A stretch of 64,000 nt of DNA, from contig NZ_LHVO01000002.1 in assembly GCF_001269925.1 (NCBI RefSeq), positions 186,001-250,000 on the forward strand, written 5' to 3'. The first letter of the stretch is position 1, and the number at the start of each line of letters is the position of its first letter. A model generated the notes under the pieces. It had not been told where the DNA came from, did no database searches, and saw nothing but the letters and a program-made list of their open reading frames with translations. This stretch comes from Pseudomonas sp. MIACH. Its GTDB lineage: Bacteria > Pseudomonadota > Gammaproteobacteria > Pseudomonadales > Pseudomonadaceae. Below are positions 46,030 through 55,541 of the stretch, one piece after another. Made by a program: the position numbers and the translations under genes.

Positions 46030-47700
46030 GTGAAACAGAACTCCCTGAATGGATGGTTCAAGAGCGGCGCTCCCGGCGTCTGGATCAGCGGTGGCGCGGT
46101 GTCCATCGCGGTCATCATGACCATTGGTTTGCTGGCGGTGATTGCCGTGCGTGGTTTGGGCCATTTCTGGCCGGCTGACCTGATCCAGGCCAATTACAAC
46201 GTGCCGGGCCAGGAAAACCATATCGTTATCGGCGAAGTGGTGCAGAAAGAAGAAGTGCCGCGCGAGCGCCTGAAAAGCGCTGGCCTGCCGGTGCCCGATG
46301 CGGGCCCGGAATTCATGACCCGCGAGCTGATCAAGGTCGGCAACCGTGACCTGAACGGCAACGACTTCACCTGGATCGTCGGCGAGTGGTTGAAGGACCA
46401 GAGCACGCCGAAGAACCTGATGACCATCGAGCGTCGTGAGTGGGGCAACTTCTACGGCACCCTGGTCAACGTCAAGCAGGATGGCAAGGTCATCGCTGAA
46501 GGCGAGGCCGCGTGGCCGGAGCTGCAAGCCCGCGTGGACCGCGTGAACAAGCTGGCGGCCCAACTCAAGACCCTGGAGAAATCCGACATCGGCGCGATCA
46601 ACGCCGGCCTCGAACGCATCCGCCTGCACGGTCGCAAGCTGGAACTGGAAGGCAAGCTCGACGCCGCCGCCCAGGCCGACATGGATGCCGACCGCGCCGA
46701 GCTGAACGCCCGCTACCAGGACATCGAAGCGCGCCTGGCCGACCTGCACGCCCAGTTCAACCGCGATGCCCTGACCGCTCGCGATGGCAACGGCAAGGAA
46801 ATTGAAATCGGCATCGGCAAAGTGGTGCATGCCTACCAGCCGAACGCCATGGGTACCGTGACCAAGATCGGTTTCTACTTCAGCAAAGTGTGGGAATTCC
46901 TCAGCGATGACCCACGGGAAGCCAACACCGAAGGCGGGATCTTCCCGGCCATCTTTGGCACCGTAATGATGACCCTGATCATGGCGATGATCGTGACCCC
47001 GTTCGGCGTGCTGGCGGCGGTGTACCTGCGTGAATACGCCAAGCAGAACACTCTGACGCGGATTATCCGCATCGCCGTGAACAACCTGGCGGGTGTACCG
47101 GCCATCGTTTACGGCGTGTTCGGCCTGGGTTTCTTCGTGTATGTATTGGGTGGCTCGGTCGACCGTCTGTTCTTCGCCGAAGCGCTGCCGGCACCGACCT
47201 TCGGTACACCGGGCCTGCTCTGGGCCTCGCTGACCCTGGCGCTGCTGGCAGTACCGGTGGTGATCGTGGCCACCGAAGAAGGCCTGGCGCGGATTCCGCG
47301 TACGGTGCGTGAAGGCTCCCTGGCGCTGGGCGCGACCAAGGCGGAAACGCTGTGGAAGATCGTGCTGCCGATGGCCAGCCCGGCGATGATGACCGGCATG
47401 ATCCTCGCCGTGGCCCGCGCCGCCGGTGAAGTGGCGCCGCTGATGCTGGTAGGCGTGGTGAAACTGGCCCCGTCGCTGCCGCTGGACGGCAATTACCCGT
47501 ACCTGCACCTGGACCAGAAGATCATGCACCTGGGCTTCCATATCTATGACGTCGGCTTCCAGAGCCCTAACGTCGAAGCCGCACGGCCGCTGGTGTACGC
47601 CACCGCCTTGCTGCTGGTGCTGGTGATCGCCACGCTCAACCTGTCGGCAGTGTGGATTCGTAACCACCTGCGCGAGAAGTACAAAGCGTTGGACAGCTAA
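46030..47700 (+). CDS. pstA: Phosphate ABC transporter permease PstA, with periplasmic coiled-coil insert
   Basis: 556 residues starting at GTG (46030), against about 296 in E. coli. After the first membrane segment (about 15-45) comes a periplasmic insert of about 250 residues. Its later half (about 166-248) is strongly helical and heptad-like (VNKLAAQLKTLEKSDI..., ELNARYQDIEARLADLHAQF). Permease segments resume at about 303, with the EAA loop ALGATKAETLWKIVLPMASP. AAAGG lies upstream. Partner of the enlarged PstC. Confidence 0.93.
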   Translation: MKQNSLNGWFKSGAPGVWISGGAVSIAVIMTIGLLAVIAVRGLGHFWPADLIQANYNVPGQENHIVIGEVVQKEEVPRERLKSAGLPVPDAGPEFMTRELIKVGNRDLNGNDFTWIVGEWLKDQSTPKNLMTIERREWGNFYGTLVNVKQDGKVIAEGEAAWPELQARVDRVNKLAAQLKTLEKSDIGAINAGLERIRLHGRKLELEGKLDAAAQADMDADRAELNARYQDIEARLADLHAQFNRDALTARDGNGKEIEIGIGKVVHAYQPNAMGTVTKIGFYFSKVWEFLSDDPREANTEGGIFPAIFGTVMMTLIMAMIVTPFGVLAAVYLREYAKQNTLTRIIRIAVNNLAGVPAIVYGVFGLGFFVYVLGGSVDRLFFAEALPAPTFGTPGLLWASLTLALLAVPVVIVATEEGLARIPRTVREGSLALGATKAETLWKIVLPMASPAMMTGMILAVARAAGEVAPLMLVGVVKLAPSLPLDGNYPYLHLDQKIMHLGFHIYDVGFQSPNVEAARPLVYATALLLVLVIATLNLSAVWIRNHLREKYKALDS

Positions 47701-47706
47701 CACGAT

Positions 47707-47739
47707 CCAATGTGGGAGGAGGCAAGCCCCCTCCCACCT
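47707..47739. repeat. REP-type palindrome between pstA and pstB
   Basis: CCAATGTGGGAGGAGGC-AAGCCCCCTCCCAC, a compact dyad of the TGTGGGAGG family directly after the pstA stop inside the operon. It could stabilise upstream mRNA or reduce read-through. Confidence 0.75.
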
Positions 47740-47805
47740 ACACAGAACTTGAGTAGATCGCTCCGGCGGTTCAACGAAACGAATTGGTAGCACAGGGAGC
47801 ATCCC

Positions 47806-48639
47806 ATGCAACACGACACCCATTCCCACGGCATCAACATGTCTGCTCTGGGTCGCGACAAACAGAGCCTGAGCCTGGCCCAGGAAACCGTGGCCATCGA
47901 AGTGCCGGGCCTGAGCCTGTACTACGGTGAAAAGCAGGCGCTGTTCGACGTCAGCATGAACATTCCCAAGCAGCGCGTGACCGCCTTCATCGGCCCGTCC
48001 GGCTGCGGCAAGTCCACGTTGCTGCGTACCTTCAACCGCATGAACGACCTGGTCGACGGTTGCCGCGTGGACGGTGCCATCAACCTCTACGGCACCAACA
48101 TCTACCGCAAGGGCGAAGACGTGGCCGAGTTGCGTCGCCGCGTGGGCATGGTGTTCCAGAAGCCTAACCCGTTCCCCAAGACCATCTACGAAAACGTGGT
48201 CTACGGCCTGCGCATCCAGGGCATCAACAAGAAGCGCATCCTCGACGAAGCCGTTGAGTGGGCCCTTAAAGGCGCGGCGCTGTGGGACGAGGTCAAGGAC
48301 CGCCTGCATGAGTCGGCACTCGGCCTGTCCGGCGGCCAGCAGCAACGTCTGGTGATCGCGCGCACCATCGCCGTGGAGCCGGAAGTGCTGCTGCTCGACG
48401 AACCGTGCTCGGCACTCGACCCGATCTCGACGTTGAAAGTCGAAGAATTGATCTACGAGCTCAAATCCAAGTTCACCATCGTCATCGTGACCCACAACAT
48501 GCAACAGGCGGCGCGGGTTTCCGACTACACCGCGTTCATGTACATGGGCAAGCTGGTGGAGTTTGGCGATACCGACACCCTGTTCACCAATCCGGCGAAG
48601 AAGCAGACCGAAGACTACATCACCGGTCGCTACGGCTAG
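47806..48639 (+). CDS. pstB: Phosphate ABC transporter ATP-binding protein
   Basis: 277 residues. Walker [10 protein letters not shown] (about 65), Q-loop, signature LSGGQQQRL and Walker [14 protein letters not shown] are visible. The PstB-typical [25 protein letters not shown] follows Walker A. AGGGAG lies before the ATG. ATPase of PstSCAB. Confidence 0.96.
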   Translation: MQHDTHSHGINMSALGRDKQSLSLAQETVAIEVPGLSLYYGEKQALFDVSMNIPKQRVTAFIGPSGCGKSTLLRTFNRMNDLVDGCRVDGAINLYGTNIYRKGEDVAELRRRVGMVFQKPNPFPKTIYENVVYGLRIQGINKKRILDEAVEWALKGAALWDEVKDRLHESALGLSGGQQQRLVIARTIAVEPEVLLLDEPCSALDPISTLKVEELIYELKSKFTIVIVTHNMQQAARVSDYTAFMYMGKLVEFGDTDTLFTNPAKKQTEDYITGRYG

Positions 48640-48709
48640 GAAGCTGTGGTTCTGATTGCACTGACGCTGCGGTTCTCCGCACCTTACCGGACGCTCCAAG
48701 GACGCCAAC

Positions 48710-49471
48710 ATGATTAGCAAAGAAGGCCTTACCCATCACATCTCCGCGCAGTTCAACGCCGAGCTCGAGGAAGTGCGCAGCCACCTCCTGGCGATGGGCG
48801 GGCTGGTGGAGAAGCAAGTCAACGACGCCGTGACCGCGCTGATCGAGGCTGACTCGGGCCTGGCCCAGCAGGTGCGTGAGATCGACGACCAGATCAACCA
48901 GATGGAACGCAACATCGACGAAGAATGCCTGCGCATTCTCGCCCGTCGCCAGCCGGCGGCATCCGACCTGCGCTTGATCATCAGCATCTCCAAGTCGGTG
49001 ATCGACCTGGAACGCATCGGCGACGAAGCCACCAAGATCGCGCGTCGCGCCATCCAGCTGTGCGAAGAGGGTGAAGCCCCGCGTGGTTATGTCGAAGTGC
49101 GCCACATTGGCGACCAGGTGCGCAACATGGTGCGGGATGCCCTGGATGCCTTTGCGCGCTTTGACGCCGATCTGGCGTTGTCGGTGGCGCAGTACGACAA
49201 GGTCATCGACCGTGAATACAAGACGGCCCTGCGTGAGCTGGCCACCTACATGATGGAAGACCCGCGCTCTATCTCGCGGGTCTTGAGCATCATCTGGGTG
49301 CTGCGCTCCCTGGAGCGGATCGGTGACCATGCGCGCAATATCTCGGAACTGGTGATCTACCTGGTGCGCGGTACCGACGTACGGCACATGGGCCTCAAGC
49401 GCATGAAGGCCGAAGTTGAAGGATCGGCTGATCAAATCCCTAATGTTCCGGGCGAACCTGACGATAAGTAA
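48710..49471 (+). CDS. phoU: Phosphate signalling protein PhoU
   Basis: 253 residues, all-helical, with two PhoU repeats each carrying an E/D-x-x-x-D metal motif (VIDLERIGDEATKIARRA and LRSLERIGDHARNISELV). It links Pst transport to PhoR, repressing the Pho response when phosphate is plentiful. Final gene of pstSCAB-phoU, followed by a terminator. Confidence 0.96.
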   Translation: MISKEGLTHHISAQFNAELEEVRSHLLAMGGLVEKQVNDAVTALIEADSGLAQQVREIDDQINQMERNIDEECLRILARRQPAASDLRLIISISKSVIDLERIGDEATKIARRAIQLCEEGEAPRGYVEVRHIGDQVRNMVRDALDAFARFDADLALSVAQYDKVIDREYKTALRELATYMMEDPRSISRVLSIIWVLRSLERIGDHARNISELVIYLVRGTDVRHMGLKRMKAEVEGSADQIPNVPGEPDDK

Positions 49472-49486
49472 GTTGCCCGAGAAATT

Positions 49487-49513
49487 AACGCCCGGCCTTT
49501 GGTCGGGCGTTTT
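49487..49513 (+). terminator. Rho-independent terminator after phoU
   Basis: AACGCCCG (49487-49494) pairs with CGGGCGTT (49504-49511) around a 9-base loop, followed by TTTCGTTT, 16 bases after the phoU stop. Confidence 0.8.
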
Positions 49514-49638
49514 CGTTTGTGGCGCTTGAATTTTTTACGAATCGGGTAAAAGAAAATCCGAACGTGACTACAGAGTTTTGGCAAAATGCCATCAGTCAGG
49601 CGTTTTGCGTGCCGAAGTTTTTATAGGATGAAGGGTCG

Positions 49639-50547
49639 ATGAGTAAAGTCAGTGTATTGGTGGTGGATGACGCCTCGTTTATCCGCGACCTGGTGAAGAA
49701 GTGCCTGCGCAACTACTTCCCCGGGATCAAGCTTGAAGATGCGGTGAACGGCAAGAAGGCCCAGACCATCCTGATGCGCGAGACCTTCGACCTGGTGCTG
49801 TGCGACTGGGAAATGCCCGAGATGTCCGGCCTGGAGCTGTTGACCTGGTGCCGTGAGCAACCGCACCTCAAGGCCATGCCGTTTGTGATGGTGACCAGCC
49901 GTGGCGACAAAGAGAACGTGGTCCAGGCGATCCAGGCCGGTGTTTCCGGCTACGTCAGCAAACCGTTCACCAACGAGCAACTGTTGAACAAGGTCAAGCA
50001 GGCCCTGCACAAGGTCGGTCGCCTCGACGCCCTGGTCGCCAGCGCGCCGACCAAAATGAACTCGGCCTTCGGCAATGACTCCCTGAGCGCCCTGACCGGC
50101 GGCAAGCCCGAAGCCGTACGTTCAGCTCCCGTTGCGGCTGCCGCGCCTGCGCCAAGCAAAGGCCTGCTTAACAGCCCGCCGATTCAAGCGCCAGGCGCCG
50201 CGCCGTCCGGCGGCCGTGGCCAGGGCCAGTTGCGCCTGTCCAGCGGCACCCAGCAATGTGTGATCAAAGCGCTGAGCATCAAGGAAGCGCTGCTGGTGGT
50301 GCGTCGCGGTGAAGTCCTGCCTCAGGTACTGGAAAGCGCCGTGCTCGACCTGGAACAGGGCGACAACGCCGAAGTGGCTCGCCTCAACGGCTACCTGCAC
50401 GCCGTGGTTGCTTTCGAGCCCAAGCCTGACAGCGACTGGCTGCAGCTGACGTTCCGCTTTATCGACCAGGATGCGCAGAAGCTCGACTACATCTCCCGCC
50501 TGATCGCGCGCGGTACGGCGCAGAAGCATTTTGTGCCGGGGGCCTGA
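49639..50547 (+). CDS. Response regulator with C-terminal PilZ-like region
   Basis: 302 residues. The N-terminal receiver (1-125) has D10-D11, phosphorylation site D56 (LVLCDWEMP) and K in SKPFTNEQLL. A Pro/Ala-rich linker (about 135-185) and a beta-rich C-terminal domain of about 100 residues follow, without a DNA-binding motif. Similar proteins are often assigned PilZ-type or unknown output; the PilZ RxxxR / DxSxxG motifs are not evident. Position equals PA5364. Kinase partner unknown. Confidence 0.85.
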   Translation: MSKVSVLVVDDASFIRDLVKKCLRNYFPGIKLEDAVNGKKAQTILMRETFDLVLCDWEMPEMSGLELLTWCREQPHLKAMPFVMVTSRGDKENVVQAIQAGVSGYVSKPFTNEQLLNKVKQALHKVGRLDALVASAPTKMNSAFGNDSLSALTGGKPEAVRSAPVAAAAPAPSKGLLNSPPIQAPGAAPSGGRGQGQLRLSSGTQQCVIKALSIKEALLVVRRGEVLPQVLESAVLDLEQGDNAEVARLNGYLHAVVAFEPKPDSDWLQLTFRFIDQDAQKLDYISRLIARGTAQKHFVPGA

Positions 50548-50629
50548 CCTTCAGTCCGAAGGGGCGTGCCCCGGGATTGTCATGATCCCTTGCTAGCTTG
50601 CTGTTCATTCACTCCGGCAGGTTCGCGCC

Positions 50630-51301
50630 ATGCTCCTTCGCCTTTTGCTGTCCTGCCTGTTGGCCTTGGTCGCCAATTCGACCCAGGCCATGACCCTGTA
50701 CAAATCCACCGATGCCAACGGCATGGTGTTTTTCAGTGATCGGCAAACCCCCGGGGCCCAGGCGTTCGTGATCCAGGAGCGCAGGGTCGAACGTGTGCAG
50801 CGGCCGGTACTCGACAGGCCCAAACGAGTTTATCCACAACAAGCCTACCGCTATCCCTTGCCCTGGCGTGGCGGTCCGTTCCGCCTGACCCAAGGCCCCA
50901 ACGGCAGCTTCAGCCACACCGACGCCAAAAGCCGCTACGCCATGGACATCGCCATGCCCGAAGGCACGCCGATCATTGCGGCGCGCAGCGGTGTGGTGGT
51001 GAAAATCGAGAATAGCCAGATCGGACGCGGTAACGATGCGTCCGGCAATTTCGTGCGCGTGCAGCACGATGACGGCAGCCAGGGCGTGTACCTGCACCTC
51101 AAGCAAGGTTCGGTCAGTGTCAGGCCGGGGCAGCGCGTGGCAGTGGGCAGCGCACTGGGGTTATCGGGCAATACCGGCAACAGCAGCGGGCCGCACCTGC
51201 ACTTTGTGGTGCAGCAGAGTACCGAGGCCGGGCTGGTGTCGATTCCTTACGAATTCAACCAGCCGGTCGGCGCATTGTCCAATTTTGCATTGGGCAATTG
51301 A
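50630..51301 (+). CDS. M23-family peptidase with DUF4124 segment
   Basis: 223 residues. Signal peptide (about 1-20, MLLRLLLSCLLALVANSTQA). DUF4124-like strand (about 23-50, MTLYKSTDANGMVFFSDRQTPGAQAF). LytM/M23 domain (about 90-205) with SRYAMDIAMPEGTPIIAARSG, YLHLKQGS and the C-terminal HLHF metal motif. The first His of the usual HxxxD is not in its standard place (the nearest is in FSHTD, further upstream), so zinc binding needs checking. Probable periplasmic cell-wall hydrolase. Confidence 0.85.
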   Translation: MLLRLLLSCLLALVANSTQAMTLYKSTDANGMVFFSDRQTPGAQAFVIQERRVERVQRPVLDRPKRVYPQQAYRYPLPWRGGPFRLTQGPNGSFSHTDAKSRYAMDIAMPEGTPIIAARSGVVVKIENSQIGRGNDASGNFVRVQHDDGSQGVYLHLKQGSVSVRPGQRVAVGSALGLSGNTGNSSGPHLHFVVQQSTEAGLVSIPYEFNQPVGALSNFALGN

Positions 51302-51304
51302 GGG

Positions 51305-52645
51305 TCAATCCAGCAGCAGGACTTTGGCCAGCACGATCTTCGGACCTTTCATCTTCTTGATGATGATCCGCAAGCCTTCAACCTCCAGCACTTCTTCCTC
51401 TTCCGGCACCCGTTTGAGCGTGTCGTAGATCAGCCCTGCGAGGGTTTCGGCCTCAATGTGGTCCAGGTCGACGCCCAACAGGCGTTCCACCTTGAACAGC
51501 GGCGTATCGCCCCGTACCAGCAGTTTGCCGGGCTGGTAGGCGAGGATGCCGCGCTCGGCCTTGCGGTGTTCGTCCTGGATATCGCCTACCAGCACTTCCA
51601 GCACGTCTTCCATGGTCAGGTAGCCGATGATCTTGCCGTCGGCTTCTTCCACCAAGGCAAAATGCGCGCCGCCTTTGCGGAACTGCTCCAGCAACTGCGA
51701 CAACGGCATGTGCCGCGACACACGTTCCAGCGGGCGGGTCAACTCGGCCAGGTTGAACGATTCGGGGATGTGGTCCAGGGCCGCCAGTTCCAGCAGCAGG
51801 TCCTTGATGTGCAAAAGACCCACGAACTCGTTGCGCACCGCGTCATACACCGGATAGCGGCTGAATTTATGGCGGCGGAACAGCGCGAGGATTTCCTTGA
51901 GCGGGGCGTTGAAGTCCAGGGTCACGAGGTCTTCACGGGAGTTGGCCCAGTCCACCACTTCCAGCTCGCCCATTTCCACGGCCGAGGCAAGTACACGCAT
52001 GCCTTGGTCGCTCGGGTCCTGGCCACGGCTGGAGTGCAGGATCAGCTTGAGCTCTTCGCGGCTGTAATGGTGCTCGTGGTGCGGGCCGGGCTCGCCTTGG
52101 CCGGCGATGCGCAGGATCGCGTTGGCGCTGGCGTTGAGCAGGTAGATCGCCGGGTACATCGCCCAGTAGAACAGGTACAGCGGCACCGCCGTCCACAGCG
52201 ACAGCAACTCGGGCTTGCGAATGGCCCAGGATTTGGGCGCCAGTTCACCGACCACGATGTGCAGGTAGGAAATCACGAAGAACGCGGCAAAGAACGACAC
52301 GCCCTTGATCACTTCCGGCGATTCGACGCCCACGGCGCCCAGCAGCGGCTCCAGGATGTGCGCGAATGCCGGCTCACCGACCCAACCGAGGCCCAGGGAG
52401 GCGAGGGTGATACCCAGCTGGCAGGCCGACAGGTAAGCATCGAGCTGGCTGTGCACGGTGCGCAGGATCTGTCCGCGCCAGCCGTTGGTATGGGCGATGG
52501 CCTCGACCCGCGTCGAGCGCAGTTTGACCATGGCAAATTCCGCCGCAACGAAAAAACCGTTGAGCAGTACCAGGATCAGAGCAAAAAGAATCATGCCGAA
52601 ATCGGCGAAGAGGGTGGCGAAGGTGATACCAGGGGAAGGGTCCAT
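51305..52645 (-). CDS. CNNM/CorC-type hemolysin-family membrane protein
   Basis: 446 residues from the ATG at 52645. N-terminal DUF21/CNNM membrane domain (about 10-195; NGFFVAAEFAMVKLRSTRVEA, ACQLGITLASLGLGWVGEPA), a CBS pair (about 210-335) and the C-terminal CorC_HlyC domain (about 355-435). Homologues affect Mg2+/Co2+ export. Annotated as hemolysin only by family name. Monocistronic. Confidence 0.93.
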   Translation of the reverse strand: MDPSPGITFATLFADFGMILFALILVLLNGFFVAAEFAMVKLRSTRVEAIAHTNGWRGQILRTVHSQLDAYLSACQLGITLASLGLGWVGEPAFAHILEPLLGAVGVESPEVIKGVSFFAAFFVISYLHIVVGELAPKSWAIRKPELLSLWTAVPLYLFYWAMYPAIYLLNASANAILRIAGQGEPGPHHEHHYSREELKLILHSSRGQDPSDQGMRVLASAVEMGELEVVDWANSREDLVTLDFNAPLKEILALFRRHKFSRYPVYDAVRNEFVGLLHIKDLLLELAALDHIPESFNLAELTRPLERVSRHMPLSQLLEQFRKGGAHFALVEEADGKIIGYLTMEDVLEVLVGDIQDEHRKAERGILAYQPGKLLVRGDTPLFKVERLLGVDLDHIEAETLAGLIYDTLKRVPEEEEVLEVEGLRIIIKKMKGPKIVLAKVLLLD

Positions 52646-52801
52646 GATGGGGTTTTGCAGGTTCCGTGTGTTCAATAAGGGGTGACAGAAGGGCCTGAAA
52701 GGCAGGCGCAAGTCGGCCAATGTAGCGGCTGACGGGGCGCTTGCCTAGTGGTTGCCGCCGGGTGGGGCCTGGAATGCCTTATTCGAAACAGCACAATTCC
52801 A

Positions 52802-52896
52802 ATTGTGGGAGGGGGCTTGCTCCCGATAGCAGTGTGTCAGTCAGCATATCTGATACTGATGCACCGCCATCGGGAGCAAACCCCCTCCCACATTGG
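52802..52896. repeat. REP/BIME-type inverted repeat, copy B
   Basis: ATTGTGGGAGGGGGCTTGCT... (52802-52827) and the inverted arm (52869-52896) flank a 41-base spacer. Arms and much of the spacer start (CGATAGCAGTG-GTCAGTCA) match the copy at 8938-9028. It lies between the CorC-type gene and phoR. Confidence 0.88.
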
Positions 52897-52914
52897 TTTC
52901 GTGCTGTGTTCGAG

Positions 52915-54237
52915 TTATTCATCATTTCCGACGAGCCGCGAACGGGTCATCTGCGCTGGCGGAAAATGGCAGGTGAACGTACTGCCATGCCCCAGCACGC
53001 TGCTGATTTCCAGGCGTGCGCGGTGGCGCAACAGCACATGCTTGACGATGGCCAGGCCCAGCCCGGTGCCGCCGGTGTTGGAGTTGCGGCTGGAGTCGAC
53101 GCGGTAGAAACGCTCGGTCAGGCGTGGCAGATGCTTGGCGTCGATGCCGATGCCGGAGTCTTGCACGCTCAGGTGTGCGCCTTGCTCGTCGGCCCACCAG
53201 CGGATGCGGATATTGCCTTTGTCCTGGGTGTATTTCACCGCGTTGAATACCAGGTTGGAGAACGCACTGCGCAATTCGCCTTCGCTGCCTTTGAGCAGCA
53301 CCTGTGGGTCGGCGTCCAGGCTGATCTGCTGTCCGCGCTCGCCTGACAGGGCCTGGGCGTCATTCTTGATGGTCTGCAACAGGCTTTGTACGGCCACAGG
53401 GTGGTTGTCCGACGGATAATCCGTGGCCTCCAGCTTGGCCAGCAACAGCAAGTCGTTGAGCAGGGTCTGCATGCGTGAGCCCTGTTGCTGCATCTGCTGC
53501 AGGGCACGGCTCCAGCGCGGGTTGATCTCGTCGACGTTGTCCAGCAGCGTCTCCAGGTAGCCGCAGATCACCGTCAATGGCGTGCGCAGTTCGTGGGAAA
53601 CGTTGGCGACGAAGTCTTTGCGCATCTGTTCCAGCTGGTGGATACGGGTGACATCGCGCACCAGCATCAGGTGTTCGTTGTTGCCGTAGCGCGTCAGGTA
53701 CAGCTGGATACGCACACGGTCGTTGGTAGGCGAGGGGATTTCCAGGGCTTCTTCGTAGTTTTCCTGCTCGAAGTACTCTTTGAAGCGCGGGTGGCGCACC
53801 AGGTTGGTCACTGGCTGGCCGCTGTCCTGGGGCGTCTTGAGGCCCAGCAAGGTCTCGGCGGCGCGGTTCCACCATTCCAGGTTGCCATCGCTGTCGAGCA
53901 TGATCACCGCGTCTTTGAGCGCGGCGGTGGACTCCTGTACCCGGTCGATCACCGCTTGCAGGCGCCCGCGTACCCGTTGGTCGCGGCGTTGCAGGTGGTA
54001 GATGCTGTCGAACACCTCACCCCACAGGCCGTAGCCGTCGGGTGGCGCTTCGTCGGGTTTGTGCTGGCGCAGCCATTCATGCAGGCGCAGCAGTTGCTTG
54101 AGGGTCCAGCCCAGATACAGGCCGATACCGATGGCCAGGCTCCAGCCGTAATAACCGCTGACCAGACCCACCAACAGGCAGCCGGTGATCAGCAAGAGCA
54201 TGTGGCGGATCAGGGTGCCATGCCAGTTTTGGTTCAC
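52915..54237 (-). CDS. phoR: Phosphate-regulon sensor kinase PhoR
   Basis: 440 residues. Two N-terminal membrane segments (about 8-45, LLLITGCLLVGLVSGYYGWSLAIGIGLYL), a PAS domain (about 95-195), the histidine box FVANVSHELRTPLTVICGYLE with phosphorylatable His, and the HATPase domain (N-box VFNAVKYT, G1 DSGIGI, F/G2 TGGTGLGLAIVKHV). Phosphorylates PhoB under phosphate limitation. Runs 46 bases after phoB. Confidence 0.95.
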   Translation of the reverse strand: MNQNWHGTLIRHMLLLITGCLLVGLVSGYYGWSLAIGIGLYLGWTLKQLLRLHEWLRQHKPDEAPPDGYGLWGEVFDSIYHLQRRDQRVRGRLQAVIDRVQESTAALKDAVIMLDSDGNLEWWNRAAETLLGLKTPQDSGQPVTNLVRHPRFKEYFEQENYEEALEIPSPTNDRVRIQLYLTRYGNNEHLMLVRDVTRIHQLEQMRKDFVANVSHELRTPLTVICGYLETLLDNVDEINPRWSRALQQMQQQGSRMQTLLNDLLLLAKLEATDYPSDNHPVAVQSLLQTIKNDAQALSGERGQQISLDADPQVLLKGSEGELRSAFSNLVFNAVKYTQDKGNIRIRWWADEQGAHLSVQDSGIGIDAKHLPRLTERFYRVDSSRNSNTGGTGLGLAIVKHVLLRHRARLEISSVLGHGSTFTCHFPPAQMTRSRLVGNDE

Positions 54238-54283
54238 TTAAACATGCGTCCTTGTCTGCTGTTAAGGAAGGAAAGTGACTGGC

Positions 54284-54973
54284 TCAGCCCTTGGTGGAGA
54301 ACCGGTAGCCGGTGCCGCGCACGGTTTGTACCAGATTCTCGTAGGCATCACCCAAGGCTTTGCGCAGGCGACGGATATGCACGTCGACGGTGCGTTCCTC
54401 GACATACACGTTGCCGCCCCACACCTGGTCCAGCAACTGGCCACGGGTATAGGCACGCTCCTGATGGGTCATGAAGAATTGCAGCAGGCGGTATTCGGTC
54501 GGGCCCATCTCGGCCGGCTTGCCGTCGATGGTCACGCGGTGGCTGATCGGGTCCAGCAACAGGCCACCGACTTCGATCGGCGCTTCGCCGTCGGTCGGGC
54601 CGGCGCGACGCAATACGGCTTTCAGGCGCGCAACGAGTTCGCGTGGAGAAAACGGCTTGGTGATGTAGTCATCGGCGCCGACTTCCAGGCCCTGGATCTT
54701 GTTGTCCTCTTCACCCTTGGCGGTGAGCATGATGATCGGGATATCCCCGGTCAGCTCATCGCGCTTGAGGCGGCGGGCCAGTTCGATGCCGGAGGTGCCG
54801 GGCAGCATCCAGTCCAGCAGGATCAGGTCCGGCTTGCGGTCGACGATAATGGCATGGGCCTGCTGGGAGTTCTCCGCCTCCAGGCAGTCATAGCCGGCCA
54901 TTTCCAACGCAACGGCGATCATCTCGCGGATGGGCGCTTCGTCGTCAACAATCAGAATGCTCCTGCCAACCAT
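54284..54973 (-). CDS. phoB: Phosphate-regulon response regulator PhoB
   Basis: 229 residues from the ATG at 54973 ([18 protein letters not shown]). Receiver domain with D10-D11, D54 (LILLDWMLP) and K in [11 protein letters not shown]; OmpR-type winged helix (about 130-229, [42 protein letters not shown]). Binds Pho boxes such as those before pstS and pstC; a weaker one lies in its own promoter. Upstream of phoR in one operon. Confidence 0.96.
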   Translation of the reverse strand: MVGRSILIVDDEAPIREMIAVALEMAGYDCLEAENSQQAHAIIVDRKPDLILLDWMLPGTSGIELARRLKRDELTGDIPIIMLTAKGEEDNKIQGLEVGADDYITKPFSPRELVARLKAVLRRAGPTDGEAPIEVGGLLLDPISHRVTIDGKPAEMGPTEYRLLQFFMTHQERAYTRGQLLDQVWGGNVYVEERTVDVHIRRLRKALGDAYENLVQTVRGTGYRFSTKG

Positions 54974-55028
54974 GCTCAAAAATCCTCTTGTCATTTAACT
55001 GTCTTGCGCCGCATTAGATAACGGAATT

Positions 55029-55046
55029 ATTGCAGTCGTGTGACAG
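55029..55046 (-). promoter_or_regulatory. Degenerate Pho box upstream of phoB
   Basis: On the minus strand CTGTCACACGACTGCAAT matches the Pho consensus at 11 of 14 fixed positions. It lies 56 bases before the phoB ATG and suggests autoregulation. Confidence 0.6.
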
Positions 55047-55128
55047 TAATTTAGTCGCTTGGGCAATCCGCGCCTCTCTGGACTACGCTTTGGGTCCGAA
55101 TCCTGACAACCACAAAAGGAAGGTTCCG

Positions 55129-55509
55129 ATGACTCACAGTACTTTTTCCTGGAAGGCCATGCTGGTCACGGCGGCGTTGACGCTGCCGACACTGGCGTTT
55201 GCCGCAGACCCGGCGATGACCAAAGACGGGATGTTGGTGGATCACAAAGGCATGACGCTCTACACCTTCGCCAAGGACGCCGATGGCAAGTCCATGTGTA
55301 ACGACAAGTGCGCCACTAATTGGCCGCCGTTGATGGCCGAGTCTACCGACAAACCCATGGGCAAGTGGACCGTCATCACCCGCGACGATCAGAAGAGCCA
55401 ATGGGCCTACAGCGGCAAGCCTCTCTATACCTTCGTGATGGACAAAAAGGCCGGTGACATGACCGGTGAAGGCAAAATGGACGGGGCCTGGAAAGTCGCC
55501 AAGCCCTGA
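55129..55509 (+). CDS. Small secreted COG4315-type protein
   Basis: 126 residues from the ATG at 55129 with AAAGGAAGG upstream. Signal peptide about 1-26 (ends FAA). Two copies of the COG4315 unit (GMLVDHKGMTLYTFAKDADGKSMCNDKCATNWPPL and SQWAYSGKPLYTFVMDKKAGD). Two cysteines in the first unit. Function unknown; periplasmic or surface. Confidence 0.85.
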   Translation: MTHSTFSWKAMLVTAALTLPTLAFAADPAMTKDGMLVDHKGMTLYTFAKDADGKSMCNDKCATNWPPLMAESTDKPMGKWTVITRDDQKSQWAYSGKPLYTFVMDKKAGDMTGEGKMDGAWKVAKP

Positions 55510-55541
55510 TTCAGCCCACTAGCGGTGAGGGGCCTGGCCCC

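Noticed and set aside
43681..48720. A 1679-codon open frame on the minus strand opposite pstC-pstA-pstB
   Set aside because: It lies entirely antisense to well-recognised pst genes, is His/Gln/Arg-rich, and results from the third-position GC bias of the real genes.
50830..50838. Single perfect TTATCCACA box in the M23 peptidase gene
   Set aside because: One isolated match within coding sequence is compatible with chance; no neighbours.
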